From positions 6,572,001 to 6,636,000 of the forward strand of contig NZ_JACHJV010000001.1 in assembly GCF_014203855.1 (NCBI RefSeq): a DNA stretch of 64,000 bases. Reading direction: 5' to 3'. This document shows, piece by piece, positions 33,704 to 41,545 of this stretch (positions within the stretch are counted from its first letter, which is position 1; every line of letters begins with the position of its first letter). This stretch comes from Kitasatospora kifunensis (GTDB taxonomy: Bacteria > Actinomycetota > Actinomycetes > Streptomycetales > Streptomycetaceae). Below the pieces are notes generated by a model, which had not been told where the DNA came from, made no database searches, and was given only the letters and a program-made list of their open reading frames with translations. Both the position numbers and the translations under genes were made by a program.

Positions 33704-34228
33704 TCAGCTGACGCGCAGCCACGCGTCGAGGGTGGCGAAGTCCGCGTCGGTGAGGCCCCTGCTGGGGTCGACCCGGTGGAGCAGGGCCCGGCCCGGGTGA
33801 TGGGTGGCGACCCAGGCCCGGTCGGTGCCGGTGATCTCGTCGTCCACCCAGGCGAACGCGCGTCCGGCCGCCCAGTCGACCAGGGCGTGGGTCTTCCAGT
33901 GCAAGCCGTCCTCCAGGTCCGCCAAGGACGGCTCCGGCCAGTCCACCACCGGCAGTTGGGGCAGCCCGAGTCGCGGCGCGAGGTACTCGTTCGCGTCGGC
34001 CATCCAGGCCGTTGCCCACACCAGTTCGCAGGGCAGGGCTATCAACCGGGCTCCGTGCGCGGGGTTCAGCCGGGGGAACAACGGATTCGGGTCGTCGTCC
34101 CACAGCGGTTCGGGCTCGCTCCCGTAGGTCCCACCACCGTCGGGAAACCGCTGCGGTGCGCCCCCGAACGGGAGCAGCGGTCCGTCGACGTCGAGGAAGA
34201 GCAGGGGACGCTGCGCGGAACCGGTCAC
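33704..34228 (-). CDS. HAD-like hydrolase domain protein
   Basis: A 174-residue protein. The N-terminal LLFLDVDGPLLPFGG contains the HAD DxD nucleophile motif; WATAWMADANEYLAPRLGL and WVDDEITGTDRAW provide later conserved positions (a Trp/Asn motif and acidic motif). It matches the small HAD-like group often called Swiss-army-knife RNA-repair-like HAD proteins, though the assignment is by motif only. Single gene, start ATG 34228; the catalytic substrate is unknown. Confidence 0.75.
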   Translation of the reverse strand: MTGSAQRPLLFLDVDGPLLPFGGAPQRFPDGGGTYGSEPEPLWDDDPNPLFPRLNPAHGARLIALPCELVWATAWMADANEYLAPRLGLPQLPVVDWPEPSLADLEDGLHWKTHALVDWAAGRAFAWVDDEITGTDRAWVATHHPGRALLHRVDPSRGLTDADFATLDAWLRVS

Positions 34229-34390
34229 GGCTGCACCCTAGCGTCTGCGTGCTCCCGCGTTCGAGGCATGCGCCGCGCCGCGACGTCGGACGGCTCCCGC
34301 CTGACCCGTGAGGCGGGAGTCGTCCGACCTGCGCAGCGCAGCCGGCCGCGACAGACTGACGCTAAGTCAGAAGCCGGAACGCCGCAGCGC

Positions 34391-36409
34391 TCACTGCACG
34401 TTGAGAGCCGTGTCGTCGATGACGAACGAGGTCTGGTACTCGTTGTCCTCGCTACCGGTGAACTTCAGCGTGACGTTCTGACCGGCATAGGCGGACAGGT
34501 CGAACGTGTGCTGCGCGTAACCGGTGTTGTGGTCCAGGTTCGAGTAGGTGTGCAGTGTCGACAGCACCGTGCCGGCGCTGTTCAGGACCTGCACGGCCAG
34601 CGTGTCATAGGCCTTGGTGGTGCTGGTCTCGGCCGTGTCGACGTGCAGCCAGAAGCTCAGCTGGTAGCTCGAGCAGCCGGTCGGGAGCGTGACGGACTGG
34701 GCGAGCGTGTCGGTGTGCGTGGTGCCGTAGCCGTCGAGCCAAGCGTCCCAGGACCCGCTGTGCGGCGGCTCGGTGCTGCTGTCGCTGATCACGCCGGAGG
34801 ACGTGGCCCACGGGGCCGCGCTACCGGTCTCGAAGCCGGGGTTGCCCAGCAGCTGAGCCGCCGTGCAGCTACCGCCGCTGCTGGGGTTGACGGTCCAGCT
34901 GAAGGTGGTGGTGCCGCTGGCGTTGGTGGAGTCGGTGGCGGTGACCGAGACGCTGCTGGTGCCGGCGGTGGTGGGGGTGCCGGAGATCAGACCGGTGCTG
35001 GAGTTGATCGACAGGCCGGCGGGCAGACCGGTGGCGCTGTAGTTGAGGCTCTGGCCGGAGGCCGAGTCGGTGGCGCTGACCTGCAGGCTGGCGGCCGTGC
35101 CGACGGTGCCGCTCTGCGCGCCGGGGTTGGCCACGGTCACGGTGTTGGTACCGCCGCCACCCGGGTTGACCGTCCAGCCGAACGAGGTGGAACCGGAGGG
35201 GCCGGTGGAGTCGGTGGCGGTGACCGAGAGGCTGCTGGTGCCGGCGGTGGTGGGGGTGCCGGAGATCAGGCCGGTGCTGGAGTTGATCGACAGACCGGCG
35301 GGCAGGCCGGTGGCCGCGTAGGAGAGCGTGCCGCCCGCCGTGTCCGTGGCCGAGACCTGCAGGCTGGCGGTCGTGCCGACGGTGCCGCTCTGGTTCCCGG
35401 GGTTGGCCACGGTCACACCGGCACTGCTGACCTGGTTGAAGTCGGCGCTGAAGGTCGCCTCGATGCCGTTGATCACGCCCAGGTCGTTGACGATCAGGCC
35501 CAGCTCGCGGTTGTGGTTGAGCGAGTTGTCGGAGAAGTTCTCCGAGCCGGCGAACACCTTCGCGCTCGACGTGCCGTAGTCGGCGACGATCGCCTTGGCG
35601 TGGACGTAGAAGCCGGTCGAGCTGGTGTAGGTGGTCACCTTGCCGCCGGCGGCGGTGACCTGGTTGAGCTCGCTGGTGTAGGTGCTGTTCTCGTTCTCCG
35701 CCACCACCCGGACGGTGACGCCGCGTTGGGCGTCCGCGACGATCGCGTTGACCAACGCGGTGTCGCCGAACTCCTCCTCCTGGACGTCCAGGCTGTGCTG
35801 TGCGCCGTTGACCAGGGCCAGCAGCTGGGTCTGCGAGTCGGTGGGCGACCAGACCAGGTCGTCGCCGTCGGAGGGGGTGATCGAGGTCTTCGCGTAGTCG
35901 GCGTTGAAGACCTGCTCGATCGCCGCGACGTCCTTGGCGTCGGTGTCGAAGACCCCGTAGTCGCGCGAGGTGGCGTAGTACGTGGTGTCGAAGTTGCCGG
36001 TGCTGATGTAGGACTTGGCGCCGTCGACGGTGATCGTCTTCTGGTGGGTGTAGACGAAGCTCGACGAGGAGTAGGTGACCCCGACACCGGCGGCGGACAG
36101 CGCGCTGTAGGCGGCGCTGTTCACGGAGGTCTGCTTGGAGTCCAGGATGACCCGCACGGGTATGCCGGCCTTCTCCTTGGCCACCAGGTCGTTGACCAGG
36201 GTGGTGTCGCGCAGCTCGTAGATCGTCACATCGATGGACTTCGTCGCCGAGTTGACGAAGTTGTAGATCGCGCTCTCGCCCTGGTCCGGCAGGATCACCA
36301 GGGAGTACGTGCCGGCCGAGGCGTGGGCGGCGGTCACGGGCATGAGCGCGCTGGCGGCGGCGGTGGCCCCGGCCGCGAGGGTGAGCAGCGCACGACGCGT
36401 AGGTCTCAT
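34391..36409 (-). CDS. Secreted phospholipase D-like protein with two Ig-like repeats
   Basis: A 672-residue exported protein. Signal peptide MRPTRRALLTLAAGATAAAS ends near AAHAS. Two PLD/HKD motifs, around His122 (THQKTITVDG...ISTGNFD) and His270 (VHAKAIVADYG...AGSENFSD), define a phospholipase D-like catalytic core: a nuclease, lipase or cardiolipin synthase-like activity outside the cell. Two He_PIG-type Ig-like domains (each starts TVANPG and is ~93 residues) follow and are nearly identical in sequence. The C-terminal ~150 residues look like a beta-sandwich carbohydrate-binding or lectin-type domain. ATG 36409 follows GGAG by 8 bases. Substrate not shown. Confidence 0.85.
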   Translation of the reverse strand: MRPTRRALLTLAAGATAAASALMPVTAAHASAGTYSLVILPDQGESAIYNFVNSATKSIDVTIYELRDTTLVNDLVAKEKAGIPVRVILDSKQTSVNSAAYSALSAAGVGVTYSSSSFVYTHQKTITVDGAKSYISTGNFDTTYYATSRDYGVFDTDAKDVAAIEQVFNADYAKTSITPSDGDDLVWSPTDSQTQLLALVNGAQHSLDVQEEEFGDTALVNAIVADAQRGVTVRVVAENENSTYTSELNQVTAAGGKVTTYTSSTGFYVHAKAIVADYGTSSAKVFAGSENFSDNSLNHNRELGLIVNDLGVINGIEATFSADFNQVSSAGVTVANPGNQSGTVGTTASLQVSATDTAGGTLSYAATGLPAGLSINSSTGLISGTPTTAGTSSLSVTATDSTGPSGSTSFGWTVNPGGGGTNTVTVANPGAQSGTVGTAASLQVSATDSASGQSLNYSATGLPAGLSINSSTGLISGTPTTAGTSSVSVTATDSTNASGTTTFSWTVNPSSGGSCTAAQLLGNPGFETGSAAPWATSSGVISDSSTEPPHSGSWDAWLDGYGTTHTDTLAQSVTLPTGCSSYQLSFWLHVDTAETSTTKAYDTLAVQVLNSAGTVLSTLHTYSNLDHNTGYAQHTFDLSAYAGQNVTLKFTGSEDNEYQTSFVIDDTALNVQ
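34925..35304 (-). repeat. Tandem Ig-domain duplication in the PLD-like gene
   Basis: A segment beginning near 34925 is repeated starting near 35204, an offset of 279 bases or 93 codons. About 100 bases of each copy differ at only a few positions. They encode the two Ig-like domains. Confidence 0.85.
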
Positions 36410-36647
36410 TCGGGTCTCCGGACGTAGTCGACGGGGAGTTCCACGCGCGTAGTTCTGGGCGTGCAACGCGCGTAGCACCCAAGTAAGACACAGGCCTGAT
36501 GGCGCGTGAAGTCTGCGCGCATGACAAGTAATTGAACAACCGGGCGACGGGAGAAGCTCCGTACCGATAATCGGCTTTAGACTCTCGAGCTGTCTTGGGG
36601 CCTGCCGTGTCGGCTGTGCCGATCAGGCGGAGAAGGGGTGGGTTTCT

Positions 36648-37178
36648 TTGCTGCTGCGGGATGTCGAGCCGGGCGATCTGGACGCCTATGTCCGGATGCG
36701 CTGTGATCCGGAGATGATGGCCGAACTCGGCGGCCCACTACCGCGCGAGGCGATGGCGGACAAGGTGCGCCGCGATGTCGAACGGGCTCTGGCGGACCGT
36801 CAGTGGATCAAGATGATCGTCCCCGATGGGGCCGCGCCGACTGTGGTCGCGGGAACGGTGACACTCTGGGCGCATGAGGCGCATGAGGCGCATGAGGCAG
36901 GTGCGGGCGCCGGGTCGGGTGCGGCGGCGCGCTCGGAGATCGGGTGGATGGTGCTGCCGGAGTTCCAGCGGCGGGGGTTGGGCAAGCGGGCGGTTGCGGA
37001 ACTGCTCGGCCGGGCGCGAGCCGATGGTCGCTGGGGAGTGGTGAGCGCCTTCCCGGCGACGACCAACGCCGCGTCGAACGGCATCTGCCGCTCCCTGGGT
37101 TTCCAACTGGTCGGCGAGGTCCGGACCGTCTTCGCCGGTCGCGCGCTGCTGACCAACCACTGGACGATCGAGACGTGA
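36648..37178 (+). CDS. GNAT-family N-acetyltransferase
   Basis: A 176-residue acetyltransferase of the RimJ/RimL-like type: LRDVEPGDLDAYVRMRCDPEMMAELGG at the N terminus, then EIGWMVLPEFQRRGLGKRAVAELL (acetyl-CoA-binding motif) and the conserved FPATTNAASNGICRSLGFQLVGE. It transfers an acetyl group from acetyl-CoA to an unidentified amine. The TTG at 36648 is preceded by AGAAGGGG, and the next ATG is well inside the first motif. A run of three 9-bp repeats (GCATGAGGC, 36872-36898) encodes a HEAHEAHEA insertion, probably a slippage expansion. Confidence 0.85.
   Translation: MLLRDVEPGDLDAYVRMRCDPEMMAELGGPLPREAMADKVRRDVERALADRQWIKMIVPDGAAPTVVAGTVTLWAHEAHEAHEAGAGAGSGAAARSEIGWMVLPEFQRRGLGKRAVAELLGRARADGRWGVVSAFPATTNAASNGICRSLGFQLVGEVRTVFAGRALLTNHWTIET
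36872..36898 (+). repeat. Three tandem 9-bp repeats in the GNAT gene
   Basis: GCATGAGGC occurs three times in tandem, in frame, encoding His-Glu-Ala units inside a surface loop. Confidence 0.9.
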
Positions 37179-37211
37179 CGATGCCTGCCTCGCCGGCCGG
37201 CCGGCGCTTGG

Positions 37212-38165
37212 TCAGTGAGAGGTGGGCGCGAGGGTCCAGTCGATCGCGGAGAGGGTGAGCATCGACAACAGCGTCGACCAGAGCACCGAGTTGCGTGGCA
37301 GTGCGGTGTTCAGGTCGTACTGGCGGGCGTAGATGAAGACGTTCTGCGCGGTGGGCAGCGCCGAGCAGATCACCACGGCCAGTAGCTGGTGCGACGTCAG
37401 ATGCAGGAGCAGGCTGCCGACCGCGAAGGCGACCAGCGGTTGGACCAGGTTCTTGGTGACCACGGCCAGGCCCACCTCGGCGCGCAACGAGCTGCCCTCG
37501 GCGGCCGGGCGGCCGTGCAGTGACATGCCGAGCGTGACCAGTGCGGTCGGCACCCCCGCGCCACCGAGCAGGTCGCAGGAGTGGCCCAGTGCGGTGGGCA
37601 GTTGCCAGCCGGCGGCGGAGAACAGCACGCCGAGGGCGGAGGCCATGATGATCGGGTTGCGCAGCGGCAGCCGCAGCAGCCGCCCCAGCCGCTCGGCCCG
37701 GGTGCCGACGGTGTTGGTGCCGGCGTCGAGCGCGCCCAGGATCACCGGTGTCACCAACAGGACTTGGAAGAGCAGCACCGGACCGACGAACGAGGCGTCG
37801 CCGAGCACCTGGACCGCCACCGGGATGCCCAGGTTGGCGGAGTTGACGTAGCCGGCCGCCATGCTGCTGATCGCCTGGTCGGCGGGCCGGCGGCCGAACA
37901 GCCAACGTGCGCCGGCCCAGCCGAGCAGTGAGGCGACCAGCGTGCCGGCGGCGAACGCGAGCATCGAGGTGTTGGCGAAGCTGCGCAGCGGCGCCTTGGC
38001 GAGCATGGTGAACAGGGCGGCGGGCATCGCGACATGGAACACGAACCGGCCGAGCACCAACTCGGCCTGCTCGCCGAGCAGGCCGGTGCGGCTGATCAGG
38101 TAGCCGACCGCGGTCAGGGTCCAGATCGGGACGAAGCTGGCCAGCAGGGGTTGGAGGGCGTGCAT
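37212..38165 (-). CDS. AEC (auxin efflux carrier)-family permease
   Basis: A 317-residue protein with about ten membrane helices. Helix 1 begins LLASFVPIWTLTAVGYLISRTGLL; family motifs include YVNSANLGIPVAVQVLGDASFVGPVLLFQ and the C-terminal SALPTAQNVFIYARQYDLN. AEC permeases move organic acids or similar anions, direction often unknown. ATG 38165 has GAGGAG 2 bases beyond the usual position; the frame is open further upstream but without membrane helices. Single gene, near the GNAT gene (convergent). Confidence 0.85.
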   Translation of the reverse strand: MHALQPLLASFVPIWTLTAVGYLISRTGLLGEQAELVLGRFVFHVAMPAALFTMLAKAPLRSFANTSMLAFAAGTLVASLLGWAGARWLFGRRPADQAISSMAAGYVNSANLGIPVAVQVLGDASFVGPVLLFQVLLVTPVILGALDAGTNTVGTRAERLGRLLRLPLRNPIIMASALGVLFSAAGWQLPTALGHSCDLLGGAGVPTALVTLGMSLHGRPAAEGSSLRAEVGLAVVTKNLVQPLVAFAVGSLLLHLTSHQLLAVVICSALPTAQNVFIYARQYDLNTALPRNSVLWSTLLSMLTLSAIDWTLAPTSH

Positions 38166-38371
38166 GGCTCCTCGATCGGCTGCGCCGGGCCCGAGCGCGG
38201 CGGGGCCCAGAGGGTGATGGGGGACCGCAAGGCGCCCAGCTGGTGGCCGAGCAGCCGACATTCAACCAGGCACCCGGAAGCGAAGGTTCCGCACCCCTGG
38301 CCCGATGCCGGGTGCTCGGGTACCCCGAGGTACCCTCGGCGCCCTCGCACCTGGAGGCACCCGACCCGGCG

Positions 38372-38665
38372 TCAGGCGTGGCCGACCGCGACCAGCGCAC
38401 GGGTCGCCGCCGAGTAGAACTCGACTGACGGGAGGTCAGCCCGGCAGACCGTGCTGACCACGGCGTCGTGCCCGGCGCTGACCGCCGTGACGCTCATCGG
38501 ATCGGTGACGTCGCCGGCCACCACCGACACCCCCGGGCCGGCCAGCTCCGGATGACGGGCGGGCTCCCGGACCACCGCCGTCACCTGGTGGCCACGCGCC
38601 ACGGCCTGCGCCACGGCGCGCCGACCCGCGTTCCCGCCCGCACCGAACACAGCGATCCTGCTCAT
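38372..38665 (-). pseudogene. Truncated NAD(P)-binding (NmrA/SDR-like) protein
   Basis: A 97-residue frame starts like a normal NAD(P)H-binding Rossmann protein: MSRIAVFGAGGNAGRRAVAQAVARG (dinucleotide motif), VTAVVREPARHPEL, and VVAGDVTDPMSV, DAVVSTVC. It stops after RALVAVGHA, where homologues continue for about 100 more residues. No frame of the following 200 bases resumes convincingly. It therefore looks like a decaying gene or one cut down to a minimal domain; a functional short protein cannot be excluded. Confidence 0.6.
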
Positions 38666-38984
38666 CGTCCACTCCTTAGAGGGTCCGATGTCCCGGGCCG
38701 GCGGCCCGGTCGACGCCTCGAACCGTAGAGCGGCACCCCCCGGTTGCTTCAACGATACCGGCCGGACGCGGGAGGGGGGTTGGGCAGCGTAGTGGTCGGC
38801 CACCACCGCAGCGGGCGCCGCACCAGGGCGTCGGTCGCCCTGCCGCAGCCCGAACGGCGACGCACCCGGCCTGGAATGCGAGGTCGCAGACCCCGTATGG
38901 TGGCGCGAAAGGGGGAGCGGTGGTGCCAGCCGTGAACCTGCGGACCGAGATCGCCCACGGTGGCGGGCGGGGTGGTGACCGGCG
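38666..38984. other. 319-base gap upstream of the caspase-like/TPR gene
   Basis: This stretch between the truncated NAD(P)-binding gene and the caspase-like gene carries no recognised gene. AAAGGGGGAG at 38908-38917 looks like a ribosome site but the frame after it is not that of the downstream protein, which reads from GTG 38985 because TGA at 38976 closes its frame upstream. The start of the downstream gene is therefore uncertain. Confidence 0.5.
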
Positions 38985-41420
38985 GTGGCGGACAGTGCAT
39001 CGATCTCCGGAACTGCGGTGTCGCCGCCTGACGCGCCCGTGGCCGCTCCGCCCGGCGCCGTCGACCACCGAGCCGTCGACCACCGAGCCGTCGACCACCA
39101 TGCCCTCGGCCACCGAGCCGCTTACGACCCGGAGAGGACCGCGCCGCTTCCCGCGCCGCCGATCGAGGACGCGATTCCCGAGGCGTATCGGGGTCAGGCC
39201 GGCGCTCAGGCGGCGGCCGGTGCGGCGCCGGTCGAGTTGGCCCCGACCGCGGTCCTGCCCGTGATGGATGATGCCGCCCAGGCGGCGTACGACAGGGGTG
39301 GCAGGGAAGGTACGGCGGTGCTGCGCGCGGTGGTTCAGAGTCCGGCCACGGCGGTCCTGCGCGCGGTACCGGCGCCGCCGCCCACCACGAGGCCGGAGCC
39401 GACCCCCACTCCGGCGGGCGGCGTTCCGACGCCCCTGCCCGGCTCGGAGGGCGGGAGAGCCGAGGTCGGTTCGCCCGCGTCCGGCACGTCCGAGACGGGC
39501 GCGGGCGAGCTGTCGGTCTCCTCCGGCTGGACCGGCAACTTCGTACTGCCCGCCCTGGCCACCGCGACCGCCGGCACCGCCGCGCCCGCCGGCACCGCCA
39601 CCGTCGGCGGTGGCCTGCGCGGTCGCATCCTCGCGGTCGAGGGTGGCTACGGCAGCGCGGGTCGGCGCGGTTGGGGACGCGGTGGCTCGGGACAGCCGCA
39701 AGTGCTCTCCGCGATGCTCGCGGCCGTCGCCCCGCAGACCCTGCTCGCGGCCGACGCCGTCGATGCCGTTCACCTGCCCGCCGCCAGCGACCCGCAGACC
39801 GTCCTCGCCCACTTGCGGGCCGCCGCCCGCCACCCCGGGCCGCTGCTCATCCACCTCGGCGGTCACCTGGTGGCGGACAAGCGCGGCGGTGGGCTGTACC
39901 TGACGCTGCGGGACTCGAAGACCGGCACGATCCGCCAGGACGGGTTGGCCTGGTCGGTGATCGCCGCTGAACTTCGCGCCCGGCCCGCCGACTGGGACAC
40001 GCTGGTGCTCGCGGACCTGAGCGGCGAGCAGAGTGCCTGGCCGCTCCTGCAGGGTGGCAGCGCCGGACCGTTCACCGAGGGCCTGCCGCTCTGGGCGGTG
40101 GTCAGCCCCGACCCGGAGCAGATCGGTACCTTCACCCGGGCGTTGATCGAGGCCCTGCACGGTGGCCGGCCGGGGGCAGGACCGCTGCTCACGCCGGAGC
40201 AGTTGCGCGCCCAGGTCCACTCGGTCCTCCGCCCGGACGTGCTGATCTTCGCCTCGTACGGCCCGGAACGCCCGGTCTTCCGGAACACCGCGCGCCAACT
40301 GGGCGGCGAGCCCCAGCCCCAGTCGGCCCTGGCGCCGCCTGCCGCAGCAGCTGGTGCCGCCGCTGCCGCGCCCAACGCTGCCGCGATCGCGGCGACGGTG
40401 CCGCTGCCGCGACCCGCGGCGGATCGTGGGCCGGTGTCGCTCGCCAAGCCGGGCGTGCCACCGACGGCGCGTCCGATCCGGTTGGTCTCGCTGCTCAAGG
40501 CCGATGCGTGGACGGAGCCCGAGCCGGCGCCCGTCGAGACCGCTAGGCCTGCTGAGGCCGCCTGGTTTGCTGAGACCGCCGGGCCGGATGAGGCCGCTAG
40601 GCCTGCTGAGGCCGCCTGGTTTGCTGAGACCGCCGGGCCTGCTGAGGCCGCTGGGCCTGCTGAGGCCGTCGGGTCGGTGGAGTCGCCCAGCCCGTCGGAG
40701 GCCGTGACCGAGCCGCTGCCGCCCCTGGCGTCCGCAGCCGACCCGGCCGTCGACGCCTCGCCGGTCGATGCTGTGCCGGTTGACGCCTCACCGGTCGATG
40801 CTGTGCCGGTCGATGTCGCGCCGGTCGATGCCATCCCGGTCGACGCCCCGGCGGACGCGGCCCCTGAGGCTCCACGTGACACGCCCCCGCCTGCCACTGC
40901 GCCTCCTGGTGCCGCGCTACCCGGTACTGCGCCGGTGCCCGATGCCGTCCCCGCCCCGGCGACGCCGCCGGAGGACTATCGCGACGCGCTCGGCTTGATC
41001 GCGCGCACCGCCGACGCCGGCGAGCACCAGAAGGCCGCCGAACTCGCCCTCACCCTCGAAGAGCAGGCGGTCAGCGCCCACGGGGCGATCTCCGCACCTG
41101 TTCTGATGGTGCGTCAGGTCCGTGCTCACGTCGCCAGACTGTCGGGCGACCCGACGATGGCCGCGGAGCTCTACCGGCAGGTGGCGCTGGTCCTGCTCGC
41201 CGCCGAGGGGCCGCAGGATCCAGAGGCCCAGCGCGTGGCGACCAATGCCGAGGCCTGCTGGCGGTCCATTCAGGACCCTCGCCGGGCGCTGCAAATCGGC
41301 CCGCTCATCCTGGAGTTGCGCGCCCAGCTGCCGGGGGAGGACGGTCGCAAGCTCCGTTCCTCCGAGCGTTACCTGGCAAAGCTCGACGCGGCGGTACAGG
41401 CTCTGGCGAGCCAGCACTGA
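38985..41420 (+). CDS. Degenerate caspase-like protein with TPR-like C terminus (long paralogue)
   Basis: An 811-residue cytoplasmic protein. N-terminal ~210 residues are low-complexity (AVDHRAVDHR repeats); residues ~213-412 form a caspase/CHAT-like fold: VLAHLRAAARHPGPLLIHLGGHLVADKRGGGLYLTLRDSKTG, DGLAWSVIAAELRARPADWDTLVLADLSGEQSAW. The histidine position survives (LGGHLV) but the catalytic cysteine motif (normally DxCxSG) reads LADLSGEQ, so proteolysis is unlikely. A second low-complexity region (AEAAWFAETAGP repeats) and a ~150-residue helical C terminus (from ~663: DYRDALGLIARTADAGEHQKAAELALTLEE...) that resembles TPR repeats follow. It aligns with the paralogue at 17478. GTG start uncertain. 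A scaffold or sensor role is inferred. Confidence 0.65.
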   Translation: MADSASISGTAVSPPDAPVAAPPGAVDHRAVDHRAVDHHALGHRAAYDPERTAPLPAPPIEDAIPEAYRGQAGAQAAAGAAPVELAPTAVLPVMDDAAQAAYDRGGREGTAVLRAVVQSPATAVLRAVPAPPPTTRPEPTPTPAGGVPTPLPGSEGGRAEVGSPASGTSETGAGELSVSSGWTGNFVLPALATATAGTAAPAGTATVGGGLRGRILAVEGGYGSAGRRGWGRGGSGQPQVLSAMLAAVAPQTLLAADAVDAVHLPAASDPQTVLAHLRAAARHPGPLLIHLGGHLVADKRGGGLYLTLRDSKTGTIRQDGLAWSVIAAELRARPADWDTLVLADLSGEQSAWPLLQGGSAGPFTEGLPLWAVVSPDPEQIGTFTRALIEALHGGRPGAGPLLTPEQLRAQVHSVLRPDVLIFASYGPERPVFRNTARQLGGEPQPQSALAPPAAAAGAAAAAPNAAAIAATVPLPRPAADRGPVSLAKPGVPPTARPIRLVSLLKADAWTEPEPAPVETARPAEAAWFAETAGPDEAARPAEAAWFAETAGPAEAAGPAEAVGSVESPSPSEAVTEPLPPLASAADPAVDASPVDAVPVDASPVDAVPVDVAPVDAIPVDAPADAAPEAPRDTPPPATAPPGAALPGTAPVPDAVPAPATPPEDYRDALGLIARTADAGEHQKAAELALTLEEQAVSAHGAISAPVLMVRQVRAHVARLSGDPTMAAELYRQVALVLLAAEGPQDPEAQRVATNAEACWRSIQDPRRALQIGPLILELRAQLPGEDGRKLRSSERYLAKLDAAVQALASQH
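40541..40637 (+). repeat. 54-bp period repeat inside the long caspase-like gene
   Basis: A 43-base segment starting at 40541 is repeated at 40595, 54 bases on, and shorter pieces of it continue past 40637. Both copies encode a ARPAEAAWFAETAG unit. At 40741-40860 PVDA/VDAVP codons repeat every five residues as well. Confidence 0.85.
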
Positions 41421-41475
41421 CGAGCCGCGACGATCAGTCATCTCGCCAGCTGCTGAAGCAAGTTGACGCAAAACA

Positions 41476-41505
41476 GGTGGGGCACCGGTAAACGAGTGCC
41501 CCACC
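41476..41505. terminator. Terminator between the caspase-like and sedolisin genes
   Basis: GGTGGGGCAC and GTGCCCCACC form a 10-bp perfect stem with a 10-base loop in the gap between two convergent genes (stops at 41420 and 41546). Confidence 0.8.
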
Positions 41506-41545
41506 CGGCAGGGCGACGCGACCTCAGTCGACGTCACCCTCGACG

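Noticed and set aside
36500..36647. AT-richer gap before the GNAT gene as a possible attachment site or transferred segment
   Set aside because: It is an ordinary divergent promoter region between the PLD-like and GNAT genes; no integrase or direct repeat flanks it.
38166..38371. C-terminal half of the truncated NAD(P)-binding gene in another frame
   Set aside because: The three frames of this stretch gave no motif resembling the missing half, so a simple frameshift is not supported.
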